A stretch of DNA of 64,000 nt from Nonomuraea harbinensis (GTDB taxonomy: Bacteria > Actinomycetota > Actinomycetes > Streptosporangiales > Streptosporangiaceae), in NCBI RefSeq assembly GCF_019396385.1, contig NZ_JAHKRN010000044.1, positions 1 through 64,000 of the forward strand, read 5' to 3'. Each line of letters starts with the position of its first letter. Position 1 is the stretch's first letter. This document shows positions 51,116 through 59,676 of the stretch, piece after piece. Position numbers and translations under genes: made by a program. Below the pieces are notes generated by a model, which saw nothing but the letters and a program-made list of their open reading frames with translations, was not told the DNA's origin and ran no database searches.

Positions 51116-52033
51116 TCAGCGGCCCGCCACCGCACCGGCGTCATGGGGGAGGTCGGCGCCCCGCACCGTGCAGGCCAGCGCCGCCACCTTCGCCGCGAAC
51201 GCCGCCGCCTCCCGCGCCGTGGCCGGGTCCAGCCCGTCCAACCGGCCGCCGAGCAGCCCGCGCCCGTCGAGCCAGTGCAGGAGCCCGGCCGTGAACGCGT
51301 CGCCCGCTCCCACCGTGTCGACCACGTCCACCTGAGGCGCGGGCACCTCCGTCCGGGCCCCGCCGAGCGACACCAGAGCCCCGGCCGGGCCCCGCGTCAC
51401 CACCACCAGCCGCGCCCCGGCGGCGTGCCACTCGTCGCACACCCGCTCCACCGGCTCGCCGGGCCGCAGGAAGGCCAGGTCGTCGTCGCTGAGGCGCAGG
51501 ATGTCGGCGAAGGCGCACCACCGCTCGACCGCGTACGCCTCCCGCGTGGCGAGGCTCGGCCGTACGTTGGGATCGACCGAGACCGTCATCCGCCGCGCGG
51601 CCGCCGCCGCGAACGCCTCCACCACGTCCCGTCCCGGCGGCCTGACCAGCGCCAGAGAACCGGTGTGCAGGCACCGCACGCCGTCCAGCGCCGGGCCGGC
51701 CAGCTCGTCGCCGGTCCACTGCCAGTCGGCGGTGCCCTCGGCGTGGAAGCCGTAACGCGCCTTGCCGGCGTCGTCCAGGCCGGCCACCGCGAGCGTGCTC
51801 GGCTCGCGGGCCTCGACGGCGTACGTCAGATCCACCCCGGCCAGCCGCTCCCGGAACAGCTCCCCGAACACGTCACCCGAGATGCGCCCCAGGAACCGCG
51901 CCGGCGTGCCGAGCCTGGCCAGCGCGGCCGCCGTGTTCGCCGGCCCGCCGCCCGGCAGCACCCGCAGCGTCAGCTCACCCGCCCGCCGATCCGCGAACGC
52001 GTCGGCGACGCACTCACCCAGCACCGCGATCAC
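51116..52033 (-). CDS. PfkB-family carbohydrate kinase (fructokinase/ribokinase-like)
   Basis: A 305-residue kinase. LPGGGPANTAAALARLG (about 26-42) is the PfkB N-terminal signature, and DTVGAGDAFTAGLLHWL (about 241-257) is the C-terminal one, with the catalytic Asp in GAGD. The sugar specificity cannot be determined; PfkB enzymes phosphorylate fructose, ribose, nucleosides or 2-keto-3-deoxygluconate. It starts with GTG. Convergent with NADAR (3 bp between stops). The 198-bp gap upstream contains a repeated CCCGATGCGTG, otherwise nothing clear. Confidence 0.92.
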   Translation of the reverse strand: MIAVLGECVADAFADRRAGELTLRVLPGGGPANTAAALARLGTPARFLGRISGDVFGELFRERLAGVDLTYAVEAREPSTLAVAGLDDAGKARYGFHAEGTADWQWTGDELAGPALDGVRCLHTGSLALVRPPGRDVVEAFAAAAARRMTVSVDPNVRPSLATREAYAVERWCAFADILRLSDDDLAFLRPGEPVERVCDEWHAAGARLVVVTRGPAGALVSLGGARTEVPAPQVDVVDTVGAGDAFTAGLLHWLDGRGLLGGRLDGLDPATAREAAAFAAKVAALACTVRGADLPHDAGAVAGR

Positions 52034-52231
52034 CCGCCCACCCTCTCACGCCGCCCCCTGCACGATCAGCCGGTGTCCGGGGAGATCCGTCCTCCCACGC
52101 CGGCCCGATGCGTGTGGAGGGCGGTGGCCGCCCGATGCGTGCGCCAGGGCCGGTGACCGCGGAGGTCATCGGCCCTTCCTTCGCCCGGGTCGGAGCGGGC
52201 AGAGCCGCCTGGCAGGTCGAGGAGGGCCGCG

Positions 52232-53050
52232 TCAGCGGAGGCCGGTGAAGAGGTCGTCCTCGTGGGCCGGGGTCTTGACGCGGCTCTGGACGCGGGTGAA
52301 CGCCTCGTGGGAGAACATCTGCTGCTGGGCCTGCGGGGGCATGCGCAGCGGGAAGATGTTTTCGCCCTGGCTGGCGTGCGCCTCCAGGGCCTTGAGCTTG
52401 CGGTCGACGTAGGCCGAGACGTCGACGATGGCGTTGACCAGCTCGTCGGGGGTGCCGAAGTCGTCGTCGGGCTCGAAGCCCAGGTCGATGCCCGACTCGC
52501 GGAGGGTCGCGGCCATGTTGGCGATCGCGGCGCGCGGGATCGCCGTGTAGTAGAGCTTGTCGGGGACGCCGCCGCCGTTGACGGCGGCCACGGCGACGCG
52601 GTGGGCCTGGACGTGGTCGGGATGGCCGTAGCCGCTGCCGCCCGTCTCGTCGTAGGTCACCACCACCTGCGGGCGGTAACGCGCCATCAGCTCGGTCAGC
52701 CGGGCGGCCGCCGACTCCACGGACACGTTGGCGAAGGCGTCAGTGTGGTCGTTGGTCGACCAGCCAGCCATGCCGGAGTCGCGGTAGCCGAGCAGCTCGA
52801 CGTGCTCGATGCCGAGATGGTCGGCGGAGGCGCGCAGCTCGGCCAGCCGGCGCTCGGCCACCTCGGCGGCGTCGTGGCCGGGGTCGCCGGGCTTCACCCC
52901 GCCGGGGCCGTCACCCTGCTCGCCGTTGGTGCAGGTGACCAGAACCGTGCGGACGCCCTCCGCGGCGTAGCGGGCGAGCACCCCGCCGGTGCTCAGGCAC
53001 TCGTCGTCGGGGTGGGCGTGCACGGCCATCAAGGTCAGTCGGCTTTCCAT
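52232..53050 (-). CDS. PIG-L deacetylase, mycothiol-conjugate-amidase-like
   Basis: A 272-residue zinc hydrolase. The LmbE/PIG-L motif AHPDDE is at residues 12-17, and GHPDH near 140 supplies the third zinc ligand. The opening MAVHAHPDDE, the TYDETGGSGYGHPDH block and the KLYY segment resemble Mca and MshB of mycothiol metabolism, which cut GlcNAc-Ins or mycothiol S-conjugates. Several actinobacterial paralogues with other substrates exist, so Mca activity is only a possibility. The gene lies just before the TPR pseudogene on the same strand and may once have been cotranscribed with it. Confidence 0.88.
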   Translation of the reverse strand: MESRLTLMAVHAHPDDECLSTGGVLARYAAEGVRTVLVTCTNGEQGDGPGGVKPGDPGHDAAEVAERRLAELRASADHLGIEHVELLGYRDSGMAGWSTNDHTDAFANVSVESAAARLTELMARYRPQVVVTYDETGGSGYGHPDHVQAHRVAVAAVNGGGVPDKLYYTAIPRAAIANMAATLRESGIDLGFEPDDDFGTPDELVNAIVDVSAYVDRKLKALEAHASQGENIFPLRMPPQAQQQMFSHEAFTRVQSRVKTPAHEDDLFTGLR

Positions 53051-53060
53051 GGCCGAAACC

Positions 53061-53997
53061 CTACTCGGCGCCCCCGACAGATCCTCCCGCCAGGGCCAGC
53101 CGGGCCGCCTCGTCCCGCGCGGCGGCCGCGGCGGCGCGGTCGCCGCGCGCCTCGGCCAGGGCGCCCCGCTTCAGCCAGTTGAACGGGCTGCACGGCCGCA
53201 GGTACACGCGCTCGCTCACCAGCACCCGCGCGAGTTCGTGCCGCCCGGCCCGCAGCGCCGACTCCAGCAGCGTCCTCTGCACCGCGTCCCGCTGCGCGTG
53301 GCTGCCGCGGCCTCGTTCACCCGGTGCCTGACCGGCTGGAGCAGCTCGACGACCCGGTCGTGGTCGCCCCGCCCGTAGGCCACCAGCGCCCGGCACACCG
53401 GCAGTCCCACCCGCGCGGTCATCGCCTGGTCGGTGACCCGGGACGCGGCTCGCGCACGTACGCCTCCCGCGCCGCGATGAGCCGCTCCGCCTCGCCGGCG
53501 CGGCCCGCTCCCACGTACGCCATGACCGCGTGCAGGTCGTTGAACGCGTGACAGGCCTCGTCCATCTTGTCTGGCCACGCGTCCGCCAGCGCCGCCCACC
53601 GCCCGTCCGGCACGACGCCCTCCAGGTAGAGGCGCCACAGCAGGGCCGAGGCGTCCAGCAACTGCATCGCGGTCTCGCCGCCGGCCAGCACCGCGTCGTA
53701 GATGTCCAGCACCCGGCCGGTCTCGCCGCGTTCCAGCGCGTACAGGGTGTAGTGCCACCAGGTGTGCACGTTGAAGAACGTCCCGGTGGACCAGTCGCCG
53801 ACCCGCTCGTCCAGAAAGCGGATGCCGTCACCGAAACGTCCCTGCATCTCGTACGTGTGCGCGACCGCGTGGATGCCCCACACGTCGCGCCGGTTCAGCT
53901 CGACGGCCCGCAGCAGCGCGTCGACGGCCCGGTCGTAGTGGCGGACGGCGGCCCGCCCCGCCCCGCTCACGGCGAGCCCGTGCTGGTCGGTCGTCAT
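53061..53997 (-). pseudogene. TTC38-like TPR protein gene with internal deletion and two frameshifts
   Basis: The start (MTTDQHGLAVSGAGRAAVRHYDRAVDALL) is that of actinobacterial TTC38-like TPR proteins of about 450 residues. It jumps directly to RAVELNRRDVWGIHAVAHTYEMQGRF, omitting some 150 residues of the family. Downstream, the frame changes near 53450 (AREAYVREP to RVTDQAMTARVGLPVCRALVAYGRG) and again near 53300 (RHRVNE to HAQRDAVQRTLLESALRAG), and the protein ends at 53061. Deletion plus two shifts mean the gene is dead. It follows the GDPD gene after one base, so it sits in that operon. Confidence 0.82.
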
Positions 53998-53998
53998 G

Positions 53999-55102
53999 TC
54001 AGCGGGCGTGACGCGAGACGACGGCCCGGCCCATCGCGGGGTCGTCGCAGAACGCGCCGTCGACGCCCAGCTCCAGCAGCCGGCCCAGGAAGCCCGCCAC
54101 GTCACCGGTGGCGCGCGGGTAGGCGGGGCTGTCGGGGTTCCCGAGCCGGTGGTCGGCGGGGAGCTGGGAGTTCTCGTTGCGCACGGTCCACACGTGCACG
54201 TCCAGCCGCCCGCGGTGGGCGTCGCGGACCAGGGCGGTCGGCTCCAGGGTCCGGCCGTCGGCGCCGACGGGCAGCACGCGCCGGGTGTCGACGCCGATCG
54301 CGCCGGCGTACCGGGCGACCTCCCGCAGGCCCTCCGGGGTGACCATGTCGTCGTAGGTGCGGCCGTTACCGGCCGCGACCCAGTCGTAGGGGGCGCCGGT
54401 CGCGCCGATGAGCTGGACGAGCGGCAGCCGCGTCCTGCCGGACAGCTCGCGCAGGTTGGCCGTCTCGAACGACTGGATGTACGCCTTCCGCACGCGGTTG
54501 CTCTCCAGCGTCTCCAGCAGCGGCTCCTCCAGCGACAGGCCGATGGAGTCGAAGTAGGTCGGGTGCTTGGTCTCCGGGTAGACGCCCACCCCGTGGCGCA
54601 GCGCCAGCTCGACCACCTCCTCGAAGGTGGGGATCTGGGCCGTCCCGTCGAAGGCCGTGTTGTCCGGGCGCAGGTCGGGCACCCGCTCCCTGGCCCGCAG
54701 GGTCTTCAGCTCGGCGAGCGTGAAGTCCTCGGTGAACCACCCGGTCACCTCGCGGCCGTCGATCGTCTTGGTGGCGCGCCTGCCGGCGAACTCCGTCCGC
54801 TCGGCCACGTCGGTGGTCTGCGAGATCTCGTTCTCGTGCCGCGCGACGAGGACGCCGTCCTTGGTGGGGACGAGGTCGGGCTCGATGTAGTCGGCGCCCA
54901 TCGCGATCGCGGCCTCGTACGAGAGCAGCGTGTGCTCGGGGCGGTGGGCACTGGCGCCGCGATGGCCGATGACGACGGGCGGCTGGGCGCGGCGGCCGGG
55001 GTCGGCGGCCGTCGCGGCGGAAGTCGATGGGGTCACCACGAGGGCGACGGTACCGGCCGACAGCACGGCCAGCACACTCGCGAACAGGCTGCGGATCGTC
55101 AT
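53999..55102 (-). CDS. Secreted glycerophosphodiester phosphodiesterase (GlpQ-type)
   Basis: A 367-residue exported enzyme. The signal peptide spans about 1-33. The GDPD barrel starts VIGHRGASAHRPEHT (His47, Arg48), followed by Glu74 and Asp76 in YIEPDLVPTKDGVLVARHE with His89. These are the calcium- and acid/base residues of GlpQ. The C-terminal VDGAFCDDPAMG is the conserved barrel end. It releases glycerol-3-phosphate from deacylated phospholipids or teichoic acids outside the cell. It is divergent from a TetR gene whose operator lies in the shared 62-bp spacer, so that regulator may control it. Confidence 0.93.
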   Translation of the reverse strand: MTIRSLFASVLAVLSAGTVALVVTPSTSAATAADPGRRAQPPVVIGHRGASAHRPEHTLLSYEAAIAMGADYIEPDLVPTKDGVLVARHENEISQTTDVAERTEFAGRRATKTIDGREVTGWFTEDFTLAELKTLRARERVPDLRPDNTAFDGTAQIPTFEEVVELALRHGVGVYPETKHPTYFDSIGLSLEEPLLETLESNRVRKAYIQSFETANLRELSGRTRLPLVQLIGATGAPYDWVAAGNGRTYDDMVTPEGLREVARYAGAIGVDTRRVLPVGADGRTLEPTALVRDAHRGRLDVHVWTVRNENSQLPADHRLGNPDSPAYPRATGDVAGFLGRLLELGVDGAFCDDPAMGRAVVSRHAR

Positions 55103-55138
55103 GGGCGCACCGTAAACCCGCGAGAGGGGTTCCCGGAG

Positions 55139-55174
55139 TTACTTGGATGAGTTACTGTTTACTCATGCAAGTAA
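55139..55174. promoter_or_regulatory. TetR operator between the GDPD and TetR genes
   Basis: TTACTTGGATGAGT (55139-55152) and ACTCATGCAAGTAA (55161-55174) are inverted repeats with 13 of 14 positions matching and an 8-bp centre. The right arm covers the ATG of the TetR gene. The size and position are those of an autoregulatory TetR operator; the same site lies 37 bp upstream of the GDPD start. Confidence 0.82.
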
Positions 55175-55767
55175 GAAAGCGGACGTTCACGGGGGACGCC
55201 AGGCGCGCGCAGATCATCGCCGCGACTATCGAGACCCTCGGGCGGCTCGGCTACGGGCACACCTCGTTCGCGAAGATCGCCGAGCGGGCGGGGCTGAGCA
55301 GCACGCGGCTGATCTCGTACCACTTCGCCGGCAAGGACGAGCTGATGGCCGCCGTGGTCGGGCACGTGCACGAGAAGCTCGGGCGGTTCATGCACGAGCG
55401 GGTCAGCGCGCAGCCCGACGCCAGGAGCCGGCTGCGCGCCTACATCGGCGGCCTGGTCGCGTTCAACGCCGCGCACCGCGACGAGATGGAGGCGCTGATG
55501 ACGATCTTCCTCAGCCATCCGGGCGAGGCCGGCTCCTACGGCCCGGAGGAGGAGATCCGGACGCTGAGCCACCTGGAGCTCATTCTGCGCGAGGGCCAGG
55601 AGCGGGGGGAGTTCCGCGCGTTCGACCCGTTCGTGATGGCCGCCACGATCCAGCGCTCGCTCGACGGCCTGCCGTTCCTGCTGCGCTCCAGGCCCGGCCT
55701 CGACCTGGAGCTGACGGCGCGCGAGCTGGAGACGATGTTCGACCTGGCCACCAGGGCGGAGCCGTGA
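55165..55767 (+). CDS. TetR-family transcriptional regulator
   Basis: A 200-residue repressor. The HTH covers about residues 15-60 (GHTSFAKIAERAGLSSTRLISYHFAGKDELMAAV). The C-terminal helices resemble the TetR_C_6/BetI-like group with RSLDGLPFLL-RP. The ATG at 55165 lies inside its own presumed operator and has no good ribosome-binding site, suggesting leaderless translation. The stop overlaps the next gene by GTGA. It heads an operon with two small membrane proteins, so the regulated function is probably related to the membrane. Confidence 0.92.
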   Translation: MQVRKRTFTGDARRAQIIAATIETLGRLGYGHTSFAKIAERAGLSSTRLISYHFAGKDELMAAVVGHVHEKLGRFMHERVSAQPDARSRLRAYIGGLVAFNAAHRDEMEALMTIFLSHPGEAGSYGPEEEIRTLSHLELILREGQERGEFRAFDPFVMAATIQRSLDGLPFLLRSRPGLDLELTARELETMFDLATRAEP

Positions 55768-56420
55768 GGGGTCGGTGGCTGACGATCGCCGTCAACATCG
55801 GCGTGCCCGTCGTGATCTATTACGGGTTACGCGCCGCGGGGGTCAGCGTCTACCTGGCGCTGCTGGCCGACACGCTGGTGTCGGCCGGGTTCACCGGCTA
55901 CAAGCTGCTGCGCGAGCGCAAGCTCGACGGGCTGAGCGCGTTCTTCACCGCCATGTTCGCCGTCGCCGTGGTGGTGACGCTGGTCAGCGGCGACGAGCGG
56001 ATGCTGCTGGCCAAGGAGGGCTGGGTCACGGCGGCGGCCGGCATCTGGTTCCTGGTCTCGACCAGGATGTCCCGCCCTCTCGCCTACCTCTTCACCCGGC
56101 CACTGCTGGAGCACCGTTACCCGTTCGGGCCGGTGCGCGAGCCGTGGGAGGTCTACTGGGAGCGGCTGCCCCGGTTCCGCCGCGTCTGGCGGGTGTCGTC
56201 CGCCGTCTGGGGCGTCGTGCTGCTGCTCGACGCCGCCGCCCGGGTGGCCATCGCGTACGCGCTGCCCGTCGACACGGTGCGCGTGGCAGGGATGCTCCTG
56301 TACGCGGTCGCGACCCTCGTCGCCGTGATCATCACCAATGTCCACTACGTGCTGAGCGGGCTCTACAACGGCTGGAGCAGCCTGTACGAGCCGCTCAGGA
56401 GAGAGGAGTCGCGCGCATGA
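55764..56420 (+). CDS. VC0807-family/DUF3159-like membrane protein
   Basis: A 218-residue polytopic protein with about six predicted helices. RERKLDGLSAFFTAMFAVAVVVTLVSGDERMLLAKEGWVTAAAGIWFLVST is the conserved core seen in VC0807-type proteins, which are related to intracellular septation protein A. TRPLLEHRYP and WERLPRFRRVWR form the following loop. It starts with GTG overlapping the TetR stop. Function unknown; TetR control and the partner membrane gene suggest a stress or efflux-related accessory role. Confidence 0.8.
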   Translation: MRGRWLTIAVNIGVPVVIYYGLRAAGVSVYLALLADTLVSAGFTGYKLLRERKLDGLSAFFTAMFAVAVVVTLVSGDERMLLAKEGWVTAAAGIWFLVSTRMSRPLAYLFTRPLLEHRYPFGPVREPWEVYWERLPRFRRVWRVSSAVWGVVLLLDAAARVAIAYALPVDTVRVAGMLLYAVATLVAVIITNVHYVLSGLYNGWSSLYEPLRREESRA

Positions 56421-56788
56421 CCCGCCGCCTTCCCACCATCGCCGTCGCCGTCGCCGCCACACTGGCCGTCTGGCTCGTGGCCGTCCCGATCGCCGGCGTC
56501 GACCTCGCCGCCCGGGGCGGTGCCGGGACCATCGCGGTCGGGCCCGTGGCGGTGGTGATCGCCACCGCCGTCGCCGGGCTCGCCGGCTGGGCCCTGCTGG
56601 CCGTCCTGGAACGCCTCACCCGGCGCGCCCGCGCCATCTGGACCGCGGTCGCCGCGGCCGTCCTCGTGCTGTCGCTGCTCGGCCCGCTCGGCGGGGTCAA
56701 CGCGGGCTCACAGCTCACGCTCGCCCTGATGCACCTGGCCGCCGGAGCGGTGATCATCTTCGGGATGCGCGGCACGGCGACGCGCTGA
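56417..56788 (+). CDS. DUF6069-like four-helix membrane protein
   Basis: A 123-residue protein with four predicted helices: an N-terminal anchor ending WLVAVPIAG, a VAVVIATAVAGLAGWALLAVLERL pair, and a C-terminal LTLALMHLAAGAVIIFGM. This is the DUF6069 layout. The ATG overlaps the upstream stop (ATGA) and GAGAGGAG precedes it. Last gene of the TetR operon. No function known. Confidence 0.82.
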   Translation: MTRRLPTIAVAVAATLAVWLVAVPIAGVDLAARGGAGTIAVGPVAVVIATAVAGLAGWALLAVLERLTRRARAIWTAVAAAVLVLSLLGPLGGVNAGSQLTLALMHLAAGAVIIFGMRGTATR

Positions 56789-56987
56789 CGCGGGCCGCCT
56801 CATGGGGCGCCCGCCACCAGTAACACTTGTAGAAGATCGTCGCCAGCAGCGAACCGGGACCGTCCAGTACGTGGTCGTCCTCCAGCAGCTCGGCGAGCGC
56901 GGCGAAGCGGTCGGCGCGCTCCGGCGGCGGCCCGTCCCGCGCCGGGCGGGGCCGCCGTGGGCTCGCCGGGGGCCGGACAAGACGGCT
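56754..56987 (-). pseudogene. Possible 3' remnant of a gene (no start)
   Basis: In one minus-strand frame the text reads ARDGPPPERADRFAALAELLEDDHVLDGPGSLLATIFYKCYWWRAPHEAA. This looks like real protein rather than shadow: acidic helix, then aromatic IFYKCYWWR. It ends at 56754 inside the end of the DUF6069 gene. There is no start codon between the nearest upstream in-frame stop (near 56998) and this segment. Probably the tail of a lost gene. Low confidence. Confidence 0.3.
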
Positions 56988-56993
56988 GCTTCG

Positions 56994-58055
56994 TCAGAAG
57001 GCGTAGCGGATCCGGCAGAAAGGCAGGCGCTCATTGATGAGATCGGTGAGCGCGGCCACGTACCGGCCCTTCTGGCCGGTACGGTAGCGGACGTTCCAGC
57101 CGCCCGTCTGCGAGCGCTTGGGCTGCTGCAGGTCCGGCCGCCACAGCACCTCCTCGGCCTTCGGATGCCAGCCGAGGTTGACCTCGTGCAGCCGGTCGTT
57201 GTGGGTCAGGAAGATCACCTCGGCGGCGAGCCGCTCGCGCGCGGCCGCGCCGATCCCGTCGCCGAGCCGGTCCAGCAGCTCAGCCCAGTCCTCCAGCCAG
57301 CCGTCCCTGACCACCACCGGGCTGAAGTTGACGTGCACCTCGTACCCGGCCGCCACGAAGTCGTCGATGGCGGCGATGCGCTCGGCCACCGGGGAGGTGC
57401 GGATGTCGAGCAGCTTGGAGTCGGCCTCCGGCATCAGGCTGAACCTGATCCTGGTGCGCTCCCGCGGATCCCAGCCGAGCAGGTCGCGGTTGACGTACTT
57501 GGTGGCGAAGCTGGCCTTGGCGTTCGGCAGGTCCCGGAACAGCTCCACCAGGTCACGGACGTTCCTGGAGATCGTCGCGTCCACCGAGCAGTCGGAGTTC
57601 TCGCCGATGTCGTACACCCAGGCGTGCGGGTCCACCTGGTCCGGCTCCGGCTTGACGCCCTGCCTGGCGGCGTGCCTGGCGAGGTAGCCGGTGATCTTGT
57701 CGATGTTGGCGAACACCGTGATCGGGTTGCTGTAGCCCTTGCGGCGCGGCACGTAACAGTACGCGCACGCCATCGCGCAGCCGTTGGCCGTGGACGGCGC
57801 GACGAAGTCGCTGGAGCGGCCGTTCGGGCGGGCGGTCAGCGACTTCTTGGTGCCGAGCACCAGCGACTCGGTCTTGATCCGGACCCAGCGGGCGACGTTC
57901 GCCTCGTCGCCGTACAGCTCGGGGATGCGGTCGTGCCGCTCGACCTCGACCAGCTCGGCACCAGGGAAGCGGCCGAGTATCTCCCGGCCGCGCGGCAGCT
58001 CGGCGGCGGCGGGCTCGAAGTAGATACGTCGGATGTCGAGAAGGTTGTCGCGCAC
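56994..58055 (-). CDS. Spore-photoproduct-lyase-family radical SAM protein
   Basis: A 353-residue radical SAM protein. The cluster motif is CAMACAYC (Cys-x3-Cys-x2-Cys, about residues 93-100) followed by YVPRRKGYSNPITVF, as in the SPL family. GENSDCSVDATIS, ASFATKYVN and RIRFSLMPEADSKLLDIRTSPVAERI are further SplB-type blocks. In sporulating Firmicutes SPL repairs UV-induced thymine spore photoproduct; actinobacterial homologues form a separate branch whose activity is less well established. The gene stands alone between the TetR operon and an acyl-CoA synthetase. Confidence 0.87.
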   Translation of the reverse strand: MRDNLLDIRRIYFEPAAAELPRGREILGRFPGAELVEVERHDRIPELYGDEANVARWVRIKTESLVLGTKKSLTARPNGRSSDFVAPSTANGCAMACAYCYVPRRKGYSNPITVFANIDKITGYLARHAARQGVKPEPDQVDPHAWVYDIGENSDCSVDATISRNVRDLVELFRDLPNAKASFATKYVNRDLLGWDPRERTRIRFSLMPEADSKLLDIRTSPVAERIAAIDDFVAAGYEVHVNFSPVVVRDGWLEDWAELLDRLGDGIGAAARERLAAEVIFLTHNDRLHEVNLGWHPKAEEVLWRPDLQQPKRSQTGGWNVRYRTGQKGRYVAALTDLINERLPFCRIRYAF

Positions 58056-58115
58056 TCCCGTACAACACCGTGACTCGGCGTCGTCTTCCCTGGTCAGCGA
58101 GCTTCTACGGGATGG

Positions 58116-59636
58116 TCAGAACGCCTCGCGCAGCTCCCGCTTGAGCACCTTGCCGCTGGCGTTCTTGGGCAGCGCGGCGACGAACCGGACCTGCTTGGGC
58201 GTCTTGAACGGAGCCAGCCGGCCCCGCAGGAACGCCACCAGCTCGTCGGCGGTGAGGCTCGCGCCCTCGCGCAGCACGACCGCGGCCGTCACGGCCTCGA
58301 TCCACCGCTCGTCCGGCACCCCGAACACGGCCGCCTCCGCCACGGACGGGTGCTGGTAGATCGCCTCCTCGACCTCGCGGCTGGCCACGTTCTCGCCGCC
58401 TGTCTTGATCATGTCCTTCTTCCTGTCGACCACCGACAGGTATCCGTCCACGTCCATCACACCCAGGTCGCCGCTGTGGAACCAGCCTCCGCGGAACGCC
58501 TCCGCGGTCTTCTCCGGGTCGTTCCAGTAGCCGAGCATCGCGTGCGGGCTGCGGTGCGCGATCTCGCCCACCTCGCCCGGCGGCAGCGGCTCGCCGTCGT
58601 CGCCGACGATCCGCGTCTCCACGTTCAGCGCGGGCCGGCCGGCCGAACCCAGCCGGGTCAGCTGCTCCTCCGGGCGCAGGATCGTGGCCACCGGCGCCAT
58701 CTCCGTCTGCCCGTAGAAGTTGAACAGCCGCACCTCGGGCAGCCGGGCCGCGATCTCCTTCAGCACCTCGACCGGCATGATCGAGGCGCCGTAGTAGCCC
58801 TTGCGCAGCGACGACAGGTCACGGCGGTCGAAGTCGGGGTGGCGCAGCAGCCCGATCCAGACCGTCGGCGGGCAGAACAGCTTGGTGGCCCGCTCCGACT
58901 CGATCGCCGCCAGGATCGCCGCCGGGTCGGCGCCGGGCAGCACGATGTTGGTCGCCCCCAGATAGATCCCGGGCGTGAGGAAGCAGTGCAGCTGGGCGCA
59001 GTGGTACAGCGGCAGCGCGTGCACCTCCACGTCGTCGCCGCTCATCTCGCCGTCGACCACGCACGTCACGTACTGGGAGATCAGGCTCCGGCTCGACAGG
59101 GTCGCCCCCTTCGGCCGGGACTCGGTGCCGCTGGTGTACATGAGCTGGATCGGGTCGTCGTCGCCGATCTCCACCACCGGCTCGGCGTCGTCACCGTGCG
59201 CCATCCAGTCCTCGACCGGCTCCCACCCGTCCCGGCCCGCCCCGATGACGCCGCGCACCGCGACCCGGTCGCTCACGGCGCCCTCGGCCACCGGCAGCAG
59301 CGCCTCCTCCACCAGCATCCCGGACGCGCCCGCGTGCTCCAGGATGTACGCGACCTCCTCCGGGCCCAGCATGAAGTTGATCGGCACCGAGATCGCGCCC
59401 AGCCGGGCCAGCGCGAAGTAGGCCACCACGAACGCGTGGTCGTTGTGCGAGAGGATCGCGAACCGGTCGCCCTTGCCCACGCCCCGCGAGGCCAGCGCGT
59501 TGGCGGTGCGGTTCACCGTACGGTCGAGCTCGGCGTAGCTCTGCCGCAGGTCGCCGTAGATGATGGCGGTCTTGGCGGGATAGCGGGCCGCGGAGCGGCG
59601 CAACAGGTCTCCGATGGCATGCTGGCGAGTCGTCAT
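58116..59636 (-). CDS. Fatty-acyl-CoA synthetase (AMP-binding)
   Basis: A 506-residue ANL-superfamily ligase. MYTSGTESRPKGATLS is the P-loop-like A3 motif, FYGQTEMAP the A5, GWFHSGDLGVMDVDGYLSVVDRKKDMIKTGGENVASREVEEAI covers A7-A8, and NASGKVLKREL holds the catalytic Lys. It activates a fatty acid to acyl-AMP and then acyl-CoA. The ATG at 59636 has GAGGG nine bases upstream; an ATG at 59645 would abut that site. A small hairpin separates it from the GNAT gene upstream on the same strand. Chain-length preference cannot be deduced. Confidence 0.93.
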   Translation of the reverse strand: MTTRQHAIGDLLRRSAARYPAKTAIIYGDLRQSYAELDRTVNRTANALASRGVGKGDRFAILSHNDHAFVVAYFALARLGAISVPINFMLGPEEVAYILEHAGASGMLVEEALLPVAEGAVSDRVAVRGVIGAGRDGWEPVEDWMAHGDDAEPVVEIGDDDPIQLMYTSGTESRPKGATLSSRSLISQYVTCVVDGEMSGDDVEVHALPLYHCAQLHCFLTPGIYLGATNIVLPGADPAAILAAIESERATKLFCPPTVWIGLLRHPDFDRRDLSSLRKGYYGASIMPVEVLKEIAARLPEVRLFNFYGQTEMAPVATILRPEEQLTRLGSAGRPALNVETRIVGDDGEPLPPGEVGEIAHRSPHAMLGYWNDPEKTAEAFRGGWFHSGDLGVMDVDGYLSVVDRKKDMIKTGGENVASREVEEAIYQHPSVAEAAVFGVPDERWIEAVTAAVVLREGASLTADELVAFLRGRLAPFKTPKQVRFVAALPKNASGKVLKRELREAF

Positions 59637-59656
59637 ACCGGACATCCCTCACTTGG

Positions 59657-59671
59657 CCGAACTTCGTTCGG
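59657..59671 (-). promoter_or_regulatory. Small hairpin between the GNAT and acyl-CoA synthetase genes
   Basis: CCGAAC and GTTCGG (59657-59662, 59666-59671) pair around TTC in the 40-bp gap. It ends near the Shine-Dalgarno of the synthetase gene and may modulate read-through or initiation. Confidence 0.4.
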
Positions 59672-59676
59672 GAATC

